From Planctomycetota bacterium (GTDB lineage Bacteria > Planctomycetota > Planctomycetia > Pirellulales > PLA5), in NCBI GenBank assembly GCA_003576845.1, contig QEVJ01000048.1, positions 1-44,118 of the forward strand: a stretch of 44,118 bases of DNA. The letters are read 5' to 3'. Numbering within the stretch: position 1 is the first letter of the stretch; every line of letters starts with the position of its first letter. The translations under genes were made by a program, and so were the position numbers. Below are positions 9,306-18,856 of the stretch, in pieces. Under the pieces are notes generated by a model, which made no database searches, was not told where the DNA came from, and saw only the letters and a program-made list of their open reading frames with translations.

Positions 9306-12300
9306 ATGCCGAGATGTCGAGCGTATTGCATTGAGAGCATTCACGTTCGGTTTTTTTCGAGGCCAAAGGCGATCCGCACGCGCCGTCGAGCAACTCGCTT
9401 ACGTTGTGAGTTCCTTGAGCCGAGAACGCTGCTGGCAGTTGTATCGCTGATCGATAGCGGGAGTTCCGTACGCGCCCTCGCCCCGACGCTCGATGAGTTT
9501 AGCGACTTCGGCTTCGATTGGACCGGCGTCGTTGAGCCGTTTGACGATTCCGCTTGGCAGATGGGGACACGTGGCGTCGGTTACGACGTGAACGCGGCGG
9601 CGCCCTACGCGAGCTATATCGGCACGAGCGTCGAGTCGACGATGTTGGACAATACGGCCACCGCGTTCGTGCGGGCGCCGTTTACGGTCGTCGATCCTGC
9701 GGCGCTGACCGGCTTGACCTTGCGGCTGCGGTACGACGATGGCTTTATCGCCTGGATCAACGGCGTGGAAGTCCTCCGCCGCAATGCCCTGGGAACTTAT
9801 CCCGCGTGGAGCAGCGGCGCTGCGGCGGCCCATACGGCGACCAGCGCGTTTTCGACATTTGATATGTCCCAGTTCCTATCGTTGCTTCAGCCGGGCCCAA
9901 ACGTGTTGGCAGTGCGCGGGCTTAACGTGTCGGCAAGCGACAATGACTTTTTAATTCAAGCCGAACTCGACGGTCGCGACGACCGGCCGCCGACCGCCGC
10001 CAACGACGTCGCCATCGGCATCGACGGCGTCGCCGTGCCGATCGACGTGCTCGGTAACGACGCACCCGGCACAAGCCCGCTGGATTCCGGCTCGGTGCGC
10101 ATCGCGTCGCCTCCCCAGTTCGGCACGGCGACGGTCAACGTCGACGGAACGGTGTCCTATACGCCGCGCGTGGGTTACGGTGGCGCGGACTCGTTCTCCT
10201 ACACGGTTCGCGACACGTCCGACGTCGTGGGACCGGGCACCACGACGCGCACGCTCGTCTCGGCCAACGCGACTGCCAAGGCTTTCATTCCGACGGACGA
10301 CGAACTTGGCCGTTCCTGGACCGGCGGGAGCGAACCGTTCAACGATCAGGCGTGGAGGTCCGGCACGCTGGGCGTCGGCTACGACACGCGCACGGCCATC
10401 GACGACTATCGGCCGAACTACGATCTTTCCGTGCTCGACATGCGGTTCGTCAACGCGAGCGCCTATGTTCGCGTGCCGTTTTCGATCGACTATCCGGCCG
10501 AGGTCCAGCAACTCACGCTGCGGATGCGCTTCGACGACGGGTTCGTGGCCTACGTCAACGGCGTCGAAGTCGCCCGCGCCAACGCGCCGACGCCGCTGAC
10601 ATACAACTCGAGCGCGACGGCTTCGACGACCGACGCCGATGCGGTGGTTTTTCAGGAGTTCGACATTTCGTCGTTCGCCGCGACGCTAGAGGTAGGCGGC
10701 AATGTCCTCGCCATTCACGGCCTTAACGAATTGCTCGACAGCACGGATTTGTTGATCCAACCCGAACTGCTCGCCACGGTGACCGCGCGCGGGCGCGTGT
10801 CGAACGCCGCGACCGTCCAGCTCAACGTCGTGCCGCCAAATCCCGTCGCCAACGATGACACCGCCGCGACGCTCGAGCAAACGCCGCTGGCAATCGACGT
10901 GCTTGCGAACGACGAAGCCGGACCGCTCGGGTTTCCTATCGATCCGACGACCGTGGAGATCGTCGCACCGCCTACCAACGGCACGGCGACTGTCGACCCC
11001 GCTTCGGGCGCCATCACCTACAGTCCGGGCGACGAATTCACCGGTCAGGATTCATTCACGTATCGCGCCTTCGACACGGCGCCGGGCGACGGCGTCTTCG
11101 GTCCTCTGACGGTGATTCCCTTCAATGCTGTGTGGAAGTACCTGCCGCTTGGCCCGGATCAAGGTCCGGCTGCCGTGTGGGCGGCGCCGGAGTTCGACGA
11201 TTCGGCTTGGCCCGCCGGTCCCGCGGAGTTGGGCTACGGCGATTTCGACGAAGCCACGCTGCTGCCGGCCGACCCCGTCGGAACACCCACCGTCTATTTC
11301 CGCCGGACTTTCGACGTCGCCGATCCGGACCAAGTTTATGAATTGGGCATCACGCTCTATCGCGACGACGGCGCGGTCGTGTACCTCAACGGCGTCGAGG
11401 TCGCGCGCAGCAACATGCCCGCCGGACCGATTACGTTCTACACCCGCGCGCCGCAGTTCACGCCGGACGACGGCGAACAGGCCTTCGGCTACGCCGTGCC
11501 GCGGCCGCTGCTCGAATCGCTGTTGCGGCCGGGCACGAACACGATCGCCGTCGAAGTGCATCAGTATGCCGACATCAGCAGTGACTTGAGCTTCGAGCTC
11601 GGCTTGACCGCAGAGGTATACGTCCCGCCGGGTCGCACGACGCAAACGGCAACCGTCGCGGTCACCGTCGCTCCGAATCCCAACAAACCCGCGTCCGTTG
11701 CCGATTCGTATGTGCTGGGCGAAGACGAAACCCTCGTTGTCTCCGCCGGAGCCGTGCCGGCGGGAGTGCTCGAAAACGATACCGATCCGAATCTCGACAC
11801 GCTGACCGCGCTTCTGGTTGCCGGCCCGGCCCACGGCGTCGTTTCTCTCGATCCCGATGGCTCGTTTGCGTACACCCCGGCGGCGGACTTTTTCGGCGTC
11901 GACAGCTTCACGTACCGCGCTTCCGACGGAGCTTCGCTGTCGTTGCCGACGACCGCGACCCTCACGATCGAACCGCGCAACGACGCGCCGCGAACCGCGC
12001 CCGACCAATACGCGATGCTCGAAGGCGAAACGCTCGACACGACGCGTCCGCCTCCACCCGATTACACGGCAACGATCCTGGCCGCGGGACCGATCGCCTA
12101 CTGGAAGTTGGGCGAGCCAGCCGGCGCATCCGATGCGACCGAAATCGTCGGAGGCTTTAACGGAGCGTACAACGCGGGAGTTACCGGCGGCGCCGCTGGG
12201 GCCATCGTCGCCAGTGCCGACACCGCCGCTCAGTTCAACGGCGTCAATGGCTTTATCGACGTGGGCTATCGGCCGGCGTTGAATCGGAGCAATAACTTCA

Positions 12301-15300
12301 CGATCGAAGCGTGGATCCACCCCGATTCCGTCAGCGGAATCCGCCGCATCGTGGGCAATCCGGCTGCCGGCGGCGGATTTGGATTCGGGCTGATCGACGG
12401 ACGATTGCGTTTCACAACCTACACGATTCAGGACTACGACACACAATCGGTCCTGGCGGCCGGCCAGTGGTATCACGTCGCCGTCGTCTTCGACGCGAGC
12501 AACGACGCGACCTTTTACGTGAACGGCGAGTTCTTTCAACGCATCAACGGCAGTTTGGCCGCCCGTTCGAGCGACCAGCGGTTTCTAATCGGGGCGGGCC
12601 CGCCTTACGAGCCGTTTGCCGGACGGATCGACGAAGTCGCCGTCTATGGCCGCGCTCTGGGAGCCGCGGACATTCGATCGCATTATGCCGCCGGTCAAGG
12701 ACGAACCGATCTTCCCCTGCCGCAGCTTGTTTTCGCACGCGGCGCTATGTGGCGATACCGCGATAATCTCCCTAACGGTGCTGCCTATCCCGTCGACGCC
12801 CAAGGCGACCGCTGGATCGAACCGGCCTTCGACGATTCGGGCTGGGCATCGGGGGCGGCGCTGCTTGGCTACGGGACGATCAATGCCGCCCCAATCGCCA
12901 CGGTGATCGGCTTCGGCGGCAACGCGAACGACCGCTACCGAACGGCCCTCTTCCGGCGAACGTTCGAGGCAACCGACGTCGCGCGGATTGCGTCCCTCAC
13001 GTTCGACATGCTGATCGACGACGGCGCCGCGATCTTCATCAACGGCCGCGAAGTTCTGCGGCGAAATCTACCCGGCGCGGCGGGCGATGCCACGCTGTCG
13101 ACCAATACGCTTGCGCCGGTCGCCGGCGACGAGGACAACTACCAGTCGGTCGTCGTCGATCTGGAGAGTTCTCCTGACTTGTTGGTCGACGGAACGAATA
13201 CGATCGCCGTTGAAGTGCACCAGACGGCCCCCAACAGCTCCGATCTGGGATTCGATCTTTCGCTGGTGGCGACGGTGTTGCCTCCGCCGCTGGTCGTTGA
13301 CGTTTTGGCCAACGACGCCGATCCCGACGGCGATGCGATCGTGGCGTCGCTGTTCGCCGCGCCGCAGCATGGCGCGGTCGATTTCCGCACGGATGGAACG
13401 TTTGTCTACACGCCGGCTCCGGGCTTCGTCGGCGTCGACACGTTTACCTACACGGCGAGCGATGGCGCCGAAGAATCGGATGCGACAACGGTCACGGTCG
13501 CCGTCGAGCATTTGCCTCCCGCAGCGGCCTCGGATGCTTATGCGACCGATGAAGACGTTCCGCTCGTCATCTCGGCCGCGTTGGGCGTGCTGTCCAACGA
13601 CTTCGACACGCTCGGCCACGCGCTGACCGCAACTCTCATCGCGCCGCCGGACCACGGCACGTTGACGCTGGGCGCCGACGGGGCATTCGAGTACGTGCCG
13701 GCCGACAACTACTACGGACCCGACCGTTTCACGTACGTGGCCGGCGACGGCGAACGGGCATCGGCAGCGGCCACCGTATTGATTAACGTAAGCTCGGTGA
13801 ACGATGCGCCCGTCGCTAACGACGATACGTACGTTGTTCCCTTCGGAGCTTCGCTCGATGCGATCGTGCCGATCCAATTCAGCACGGCCCCAACCGGTTC
13901 GAGCGTCTTGCTCCCGATCGGCGGCGGAGACCTGTTCTATGACGGCGCACGCCATCGATTATATGCTAAGGCGATCGGCGCTCTGCAACGTTACGATGTG
14001 GCGGCGGATCAAGTTCTGACGCCATTTGCGCTGCCCGGCACCGTCGGACAGGGCGACATCACCTCGGACTCGCGGGCGATGTACTTCGCCGACGGTGCGA
14101 CCGCGCCGAACCTGGGATACGTGCAGAAGCTCGACCTCGCCACGGCCGTGGTCAGTCCGCTCTCGTTCGCGCGGGGCGACGAGTCCGGAACCGTGAACCT
14201 TATTATTGGCAACACGGACATCGCCTGGATTCACGGCGATAAGACCAGCGCAAATACTCCAGTGCGGCGAGTCGACACGCGGACCGACACGATTACCGTA
14301 CAACCCGGCCCAGGCATTTACTACGGGTTCTCATTTCACTCCGGACCGGACAAGAGCTTGCTCGTCTTGGTGCATCATGCGTTGTCCGACGGTGGAATCG
14401 CAACGGCCAGAGGCGACACGTTTGCCGGAGTCGGCAACGCATTTACCTGGTCGTACAACAACGGCGTTACGGCAGAAGTCAACCGCAACGGCACGCTCGT
14501 AGCATTGTCTTGTTGCGGAGGCATGTCCATCCGCTCGCGCACGCTGCAAGAACTGCGCGTGCTTTCGAACCTCAGTCGGCCCATGGCGTTTGATCCACTG
14601 CAAGACATTTTTTACGCCACGGACCTTGCTAGCGACGAGCTTGTCGGCCTCGACACGAATTCCTGGCAAATCGTTACGCGCCTTCCCATCGGCGAGAATG
14701 TCACGGGCGGCGGCGACATGATCGTCAGCAGCAACGGCCAATTCGTATTCATGACCACGCCGTCGGGCGTGCGCATGCTCAACGTCGGCCGACCGGGACA
14801 GCAGATTGGCCTTCTGGGCAACGATGTCGATCCGGAGCGCGACGTATTGTCCGTCGAAGTCGTCCAGGGGCCGCCATCCGGCACGTTGGAAATGAGTCGT
14901 AGCGGCACGTTTCGCTACACTCCGGGCGGACTGTCCTCCGGCACGGTGTCGTTTACTTATCGCGTGAGCGACGGAACGGCGTTCTCCAACGTTGCGACGG
15001 CGACAATCCACGTATTGCCGGTTTCGACCGATCTGACCGGCGACGGCGCCTTCGATCGGAGCGATGCGGCCGTGCTCGCGCGCAACTTCGGCAAGACGAC
15101 GGGCGCAACCGCGGCTCAAGGGGACTTCGACGGCGACGGAGCGATTACGCTTGCCGACGCGGGGATACTGCAAGCTATCATGGGATTGTCGTTGCCTGGC
15201 GCGTCCGGCTCGTCGGCGATGGCTTCGATGGTTCCCGCGGCTCCGCCGAGCGCCGCCGAAGCGCTTGTGGCGACCGCCTCGCTAGATTCGCACATCCACG

Positions 15301-15494
15301 TCAGACCGCTTGTGGGCGTCGACGGGCAAGCACGGTCGATGCTGCGCATTGCGCGCCGATCGGTAAGCCGGCCTCGCATTTCCGAGGCGACCGTCGACGC
15401 CTTGTTTGCGCAGCCGCTGTCGGGCGCCTTCGATTCGGTTCGCGCGCGGCGAGTCGATAAAACTCGTCGTCTATCCCGCGAGACGGGTGTTTAG
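9306..15494 (+). CDS. LEPR-XLL giant surface protein with four beta-sandwich modules, LamG and dockerin
   Basis: This frame is intact at 2,062 residues, and its start is fixed by the strong ribosome binding site. The N-terminus is basic with the signature CEFLEPRTLLAVV at ~res 36-48. A beta-sandwich module with core DDGxxxYxNGxEVxRxN occurs four times (res ~47-225, 315-492, 607-775, 1147-1325), interleaved with Big_9/cadherin-like domains. A LamG/concanavalin-like domain lies at ~928-1128 (IAYWKLGEPAG, FTIEAWIHPDS, GRIDEVAVYGRAL). Towards the C-terminus come more Big_9 repeats, a low-similarity propeller-like stretch (~1515-1830, VLDTN-type repeats), a final Big_9 domain and a dockerin pair (DLTGDGAFDRSDA, DFDGDGAITLADA, ~1910-1960). 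A large cell-surface or matrix protein is the natural reading; carbohydrate binding by LamG is possible but unproven. The next gene starts 14 bases downstream, suggesting one transcript. Confidence 0.88.
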   Translation: MPRCRAYCIESIHVRFFSRPKAIRTRRRATRLRCEFLEPRTLLAVVSLIDSGSSVRALAPTLDEFSDFGFDWTGVVEPFDDSAWQMGTRGVGYDVNAAAPYASYIGTSVESTMLDNTATAFVRAPFTVVDPAALTGLTLRLRYDDGFIAWINGVEVLRRNALGTYPAWSSGAAAAHTATSAFSTFDMSQFLSLLQPGPNVLAVRGLNVSASDNDFLIQAELDGRDDRPPTAANDVAIGIDGVAVPIDVLGNDAPGTSPLDSGSVRIASPPQFGTATVNVDGTVSYTPRVGYGGADSFSYTVRDTSDVVGPGTTTRTLVSANATAKAFIPTDDELGRSWTGGSEPFNDQAWRSGTLGVGYDTRTAIDDYRPNYDLSVLDMRFVNASAYVRVPFSIDYPAEVQQLTLRMRFDDGFVAYVNGVEVARANAPTPLTYNSSATASTTDADAVVFQEFDISSFAATLEVGGNVLAIHGLNELLDSTDLLIQPELLATVTARGRVSNAATVQLNVVPPNPVANDDTAATLEQTPLAIDVLANDEAGPLGFPIDPTTVEIVAPPTNGTATVDPASGAITYSPGDEFTGQDSFTYRAFDTAPGDGVFGPLTVIPFNAVWKYLPLGPDQGPAAVWAAPEFDDSAWPAGPAELGYGDFDEATLLPADPVGTPTVYFRRTFDVADPDQVYELGITLYRDDGAVVYLNGVEVARSNMPAGPITFYTRAPQFTPDDGEQAFGYAVPRPLLESLLRPGTNTIAVEVHQYADISSDLSFELGLTAEVYVPPGRTTQTATVAVTVAPNPNKPASVADSYVLGEDETLVVSAGAVPAGVLENDTDPNLDTLTALLVAGPAHGVVSLDPDGSFAYTPAADFFGVDSFTYRASDGASLSLPTTATLTIEPRNDAPRTAPDQYAMLEGETLDTTRPPPPDYTATILAAGPIAYWKLGEPAGASDATEIVGGFNGAYNAGVTGGAAGAIVASADTAAQFNGVNGFIDVGYRPALNRSNNFTIEAWIHPDSVSGIRRIVGNPAAGGGFGFGLIDGRLRFTTYTIQDYDTQSVLAAGQWYHVAVVFDASNDATFYVNGEFFQRINGSLAARSSDQRFLIGAGPPYEPFAGRIDEVAVYGRALGAADIRSHYAAGQGRTDLPLPQLVFARGAMWRYRDNLPNGAAYPVDAQGDRWIEPAFDDSGWASGAALLGYGTINAAPIATVIGFGGNANDRYRTALFRRTFEATDVARIASLTFDMLIDDGAAIFINGREVLRRNLPGAAGDATLSTNTLAPVAGDEDNYQSVVVDLESSPDLLVDGTNTIAVEVHQTAPNSSDLGFDLSLVATVLPPPLVVDVLANDADPDGDAIVASLFAAPQHGAVDFRTDGTFVYTPAPGFVGVDTFTYTASDGAEESDATTVTVAVEHLPPAAASDAYATDEDVPLVISAALGVLSNDFDTLGHALTATLIAPPDHGTLTLGADGAFEYVPADNYYGPDRFTYVAGDGERASAAATVLINVSSVNDAPVANDDTYVVPFGASLDAIVPIQFSTAPTGSSVLLPIGGGDLFYDGARHRLYAKAIGALQRYDVAADQVLTPFALPGTVGQGDITSDSRAMYFADGATAPNLGYVQKLDLATAVVSPLSFARGDESGTVNLIIGNTDIAWIHGDKTSANTPVRRVDTRTDTITVQPGPGIYYGFSFHSGPDKSLLVLVHHALSDGGIATARGDTFAGVGNAFTWSYNNGVTAEVNRNGTLVALSCCGGMSIRSRTLQELRVLSNLSRPMAFDPLQDIFYATDLASDELVGLDTNSWQIVTRLPIGENVTGGGDMIVSSNGQFVFMTTPSGVRMLNVGRPGQQIGLLGNDVDPERDVLSVEVVQGPPSGTLEMSRSGTFRYTPGGLSSGTVSFTYRVSDGTAFSNVATATIHVLPVSTDLTGDGAFDRSDAAVLARNFGKTTGATAAQGDFDGDGAITLADAGILQAIMGLSLPGASGSSAMASMVPAAPPSAAEALVATASLDSHIHVRPLVGVDGQARSMLRIARRSVSRPRISEATVDALFAQPLSGAFDSVRARRVDKTRRLSRETGV

Positions 15495-15508
15495 TCGGCA
15501 TTCGTTAT

Positions 15509-18500
15509 ATGAAGTCACGGCGTCGCAAGCACTGCGCTTTGGCTATCGAACGGCTCGAACCGCGCGATTTACTCGCCGCCGCCGAACCGTTGTGGCGATA
15601 TCCGTTCGACGTTGCCTCGGCGCCGGCCGAGTTCACCGTGCCGGGCGGCACATGGCCACAGCCCGGCGGACTGGGATCCCCCGTTACGTTGACGTACAGC
15701 TTGAGCAATCTAACCGACGGCGGTCTTCCGGGCGGTCTTGCCGCGCCACAACTTCGAGCCGCCGTCGAGGAAGCCCTTGGTTTGTGGGCGGCGTACGCGC
15801 CGCTGTACTTCGTCGAGGTAGCCGACAGTGGCCCTGTGCCGGACGACATCGAGTACGCTCCGCAGGATCATCCGCAGCTTCGCATCGGCCATCATGCGAT
15901 CGACGGCGAGGCGTTCCCGGACGAACTCGCGCACGCCTACCTACCGCCCGACGCAGCGTTTGCCGACGGCCTGGCCGGCGACGTTCATTTCGACGACGGC
16001 AATGCGTGGTCCCTCGACCCGGATACGGCCGTCGACGTCCTCGAAGTTCTCGTCCACGAACTGGGCCACGCCCTCGGGCTGGGGCATGAAGAGATCGCAA
16101 CGGCGATCATGAACCCGTTCTATGCCGGCCGGTACGACGGCTTGGGAACGGCCTTTCTATTCGAGGACGATATCGCCGGCATCCGCAGCCTGTACGGCAG
16201 CGGCGTTGGCGCCGTTACGCCGGTCGTCGATATCGGCATCTTTGGCGCGGGAGTCGAAATCGCTTCGGGCGACACCATCGCGTCGACCGCCGACGGCACC
16301 TATTTCGCCACGGCGATTCTCGGCACGGCGGGCATCGAACATTACTTCACGATTACAAACCGCGGTCAAGGCACGCTCGAATTGACCGGCACGCCGGCCG
16401 TCCAACTTGTGGGGCCTGACGCGGGCGATTTCACGGTCGTCGCAGTCCCGGCGACGAGCCTTGCGGCACAGGGTAGCACGACGTTTTCGCTTCGATTCGT
16501 GCCCACGTCCGTCGGTTTGCGCACGGCCGCCGTGCGCATCGCAAGCAACGACGCCGATGAGAGCATCTATGAATTCGCGATCGCCGGGCGTGGCTTGTCG
16601 CCGCAACAGGAAATCGAAATCCTCGGTCGCGGGCAACCCATCGTCGCCGGCGACGCAACGCCATCGGCGGTCGACGGAACGGAATTCGGCTTCGTCAACG
16701 TCAACGGCGGGACGGCGACTCGAACGTTCACGATCGAGAATGCCGGCGCCTCGCGGTTATCGCTGCTGGGCGATCCCAGCGTGGCGCTGGTTGGACCTCA
16801 TGCCGCCGACTTCGCCATTGCGGCGATGCCGGCGGCGGAAATCCCGCGGGAAACGGCCTCCAGCTTCTCGATTCGATTCGATCCGACGGCGATTGGCCTG
16901 CGAACGGCGGTGGTCCGTGTCGCCAGCGACGATGCAGACGAAGACCCCTACGAGTTCACGGTCGCCGGAACCGGTTATGCCGCCAACGCGGAGATCGGCA
17001 TCTTCGGCAACGGTATCTCGATTGCCGACGGCGATGCGACGCCCGGCGTTCTCGACCACACCGCGTTCGGCGCGGCAAACGTCGCCGGCGCTCTGCTCGT
17101 GCGAACGTACACGATTACGAACACGGGCGTTGGGCCATTGCACTTGACCCACGATCCGCCGGTTGCATTGGCGGGATCACACGCCGGCGACTTTCGCGTC
17201 ATCAATCAGCCGGCGACGCCCGTGTTCTCGGGTGGCGCCACGACGTTTTCGATCGCATTCGATCCGTCGGCGGCAGGCACGCGCTCGGCGACCGTCGTCG
17301 TCGAGAACTCGGACGCAAACGAGAACCCGTTCGAGTTTGCCATTTCGGGCAACGGCTTCGCCGCGGCCGCGGAGATCGAAGTTCGGGGCGAAGGGCGGGT
17401 CATTCTCAGCGGCGATGATTCGCCTCAAGGCCTTGATGGCACGGACTTCGGCAATGCCGCCGTCGGTGCGCCGCCCGCGTCGCGAACGTTCGTCGTCGCA
17501 AATGTCGGTTCGGGCGCCCTGAATCTCATCGGCAGCCCGCGCGTGGCGATCACCGGCGAGAACGCCGCGGACTTTCGCGTCAGTTCGTTCCCGCCCGGTG
17601 CGGTGAATGTCGGCGGCACGGTTTCGTTTACGATCGAGTTCTCGCCGAGCGGCGGCGGACGACGAGCCGCCACCGTCAACGTGCCGAGCAACGACGACGA
17701 CGAGAACCCCTACGAGTTCGCCATCGTCGGATTCGGCGCGGCACCGCCCCACGTCGTCGGCGTAACCGTGGGCAGCACGGTCGGCGAACATGCTTTTCAC
17801 GAGTTAGAGGCGGGAACCGGCCGATTGCAGTGGCGACCGCTGCCTTGGGTGAATCTCGATCGCATTGAGGTTCGGTTCGATCAAGACGTCGTCTTGGCGG
17901 CCGGCGACCTGATGCTCGTCGACGGCGCTGGAGCGACGCTCAATTTCGCGCCTGACGGTTTCGACTACGATGGCGCGAGCCATACGGCTGCGTGGCGGTT
18001 CGAGGATGAGTTTGTTTCCTCTCGAATTACACTTCTGCTCAAGAGCTACGACGGAGTGCGGGGTGTCCGGAACGGCGTAGGGACTGCACTCGACGGCGAA
18101 TGGACTGAGCCGACCGCTTACGACGAGCAGACTTCCGATGTGTTTCCGTCAGGCGATGGGATTCCCGGCGGCGACTGTAGGCTAAGCTTTCGCGTCAATC
18201 CTGGCAACGTCGAGCAGGCGATCGTCGACAACGCGGATGAGTCGCTCGACATCAACTGGCTCGATCTGAGGGCCGTGCTGGACCGCCAGTTCCGCGCCGC
18301 CGGCGACGCCGCGTATTCGAAGTGGGCGGACCTCGACGGAAACGGCGCCATTAATGCCGTCGATGCCGTTTTCGCCAACAACTATCGAGACGCCAAGGTC
18401 TCCATAGCGGCGGCCGATGCGGCGATCGCCTCCGTATCCAACAGGGAGTCGTCGCTTCTTGTCGCCTTTCGCCAAAGATTGTCACGGCGGCCAAGCGTGC

Positions 18501-18844
18501 CGCAGCCTCTACCGGAAACAGATATGGTTACGCCAAGGAGTTATACGCTCGCTCGCCAAAGGCCTAAGCGCCAGCGAGCGGCAACGCAGGACCGCGCCGC
18601 TGCGCTTTTGCCAGCCATGCCAGAATTCCGACGTTTACGAAAGGCCCGAATGCCCGAAAGACCGAATGCCAGAGTTTCCGTGACAGGTGAGCGACCCGTG
18701 GGTAAGCCAACGAGCGCCGCTTCAAATTGGACTCGGAGCGCGATGGACCATCATCCAATGCACTTGCACGATCACACTTTCTGGGTCATCGGCACGGAAG
18801 GCGGCCGCATTCCCGAACAAGCTTGGATTCCGACCAACACTTAG
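15509..18844 (+). CDS. LEPR-XLL metzincin-like protease with choice-of-anchor D repeats, dockerin and foreign C-terminal tail
   Basis: The protein has 1,111 residues, and its N-terminal signature LAIERLEPRDLLAAA fits the family. Residues ~45-230 form a matrixin-like (M10-type) zinc metallopeptidase: HELGHALGLGH at 183-193 supplies the three His ligands and catalytic Glu, and the Met-turn is AIMNPF (Met201). Four tandem domains of about 125 residues follow (~240-367, 368-490, 493-617, 620-744), matching choice-of-anchor D/ASH-like Ig folds (xFTIxNxGxxxLxLxG, NDADExxYEFxxxGxG). Residues 747-870 are the beta domain shared with the protein at the left edge. A dockerin-like pair lies at ~910-970. 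After about residue 985 the sequence is arginine-rich filler, then from Met1079 an unmistakable piece of multicopper oxidase (separate entry). The original stop was probably lost by fusion to foreign DNA. No clear Shine-Dalgarno; it is probably co-transcribed with the 9306 gene. Confidence 0.85.
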   Translation: MKSRRRKHCALAIERLEPRDLLAAAEPLWRYPFDVASAPAEFTVPGGTWPQPGGLGSPVTLTYSLSNLTDGGLPGGLAAPQLRAAVEEALGLWAAYAPLYFVEVADSGPVPDDIEYAPQDHPQLRIGHHAIDGEAFPDELAHAYLPPDAAFADGLAGDVHFDDGNAWSLDPDTAVDVLEVLVHELGHALGLGHEEIATAIMNPFYAGRYDGLGTAFLFEDDIAGIRSLYGSGVGAVTPVVDIGIFGAGVEIASGDTIASTADGTYFATAILGTAGIEHYFTITNRGQGTLELTGTPAVQLVGPDAGDFTVVAVPATSLAAQGSTTFSLRFVPTSVGLRTAAVRIASNDADESIYEFAIAGRGLSPQQEIEILGRGQPIVAGDATPSAVDGTEFGFVNVNGGTATRTFTIENAGASRLSLLGDPSVALVGPHAADFAIAAMPAAEIPRETASSFSIRFDPTAIGLRTAVVRVASDDADEDPYEFTVAGTGYAANAEIGIFGNGISIADGDATPGVLDHTAFGAANVAGALLVRTYTITNTGVGPLHLTHDPPVALAGSHAGDFRVINQPATPVFSGGATTFSIAFDPSAAGTRSATVVVENSDANENPFEFAISGNGFAAAAEIEVRGEGRVILSGDDSPQGLDGTDFGNAAVGAPPASRTFVVANVGSGALNLIGSPRVAITGENAADFRVSSFPPGAVNVGGTVSFTIEFSPSGGGRRAATVNVPSNDDDENPYEFAIVGFGAAPPHVVGVTVGSTVGEHAFHELEAGTGRLQWRPLPWVNLDRIEVRFDQDVVLAAGDLMLVDGAGATLNFAPDGFDYDGASHTAAWRFEDEFVSSRITLLLKSYDGVRGVRNGVGTALDGEWTEPTAYDEQTSDVFPSGDGIPGGDCRLSFRVNPGNVEQAIVDNADESLDINWLDLRAVLDRQFRAAGDAAYSKWADLDGNGAINAVDAVFANNYRDAKVSIAAADAAIASVSNRESSLLVAFRQRLSRRPSVPQPLPETDMVTPRSYTLARQRPKRQRAATQDRAAALLPAMPEFRRLRKARMPERPNARVSVTGERPVGKPTSAASNWTRSAMDHHPMHLHDHTFWVIGTEGGRIPEQAWIPTNT
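18546..18580. repeat. inverted repeat in the tail of the protease gene
   Basis: Perfect 8-base arms CGCTCGCT (18546-18553) and AGCGAGCG (18573-18580) flank a 19-base loop. It sits in the non-conserved link between the dockerin and the multicopper oxidase remnant. The sequence resembles the short AGCGAGCG-type interspersed repeats I associate with planctomycete genomes, but only one copy is visible here, so that identification is a guess. Confidence 0.4.
18743..18841 (+). pseudogene. remnant of a multicopper oxidase C-terminal cupredoxin domain
   Basis: In frame with the protease gene, this segment reads HHPMHLHDHTFWVIGTEGG and then RIPEQAWIPTNT. HPMHLHxH is the copper-ligand motif of multicopper oxidases, and FWVxGTEGGRIPxxAWIPxNT is the usual continuation. 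The match stops at 18841, before the second motif (HCHxxxH) that every functional enzyme needs, and nothing upstream resembles the other cupredoxin domains. It is therefore a fragment of about 33 codons, presumably left by deletion of an oxidase gene that once headed the metal locus. Confidence 0.75.
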
Positions 18845-18856
18845 GATGGGAACCTG

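Noticed and set aside
18546-18580. Insertion sequence end or attachment site
   Set aside because: Only a short inverted repeat; no transposase, target duplication or integrase in the window.
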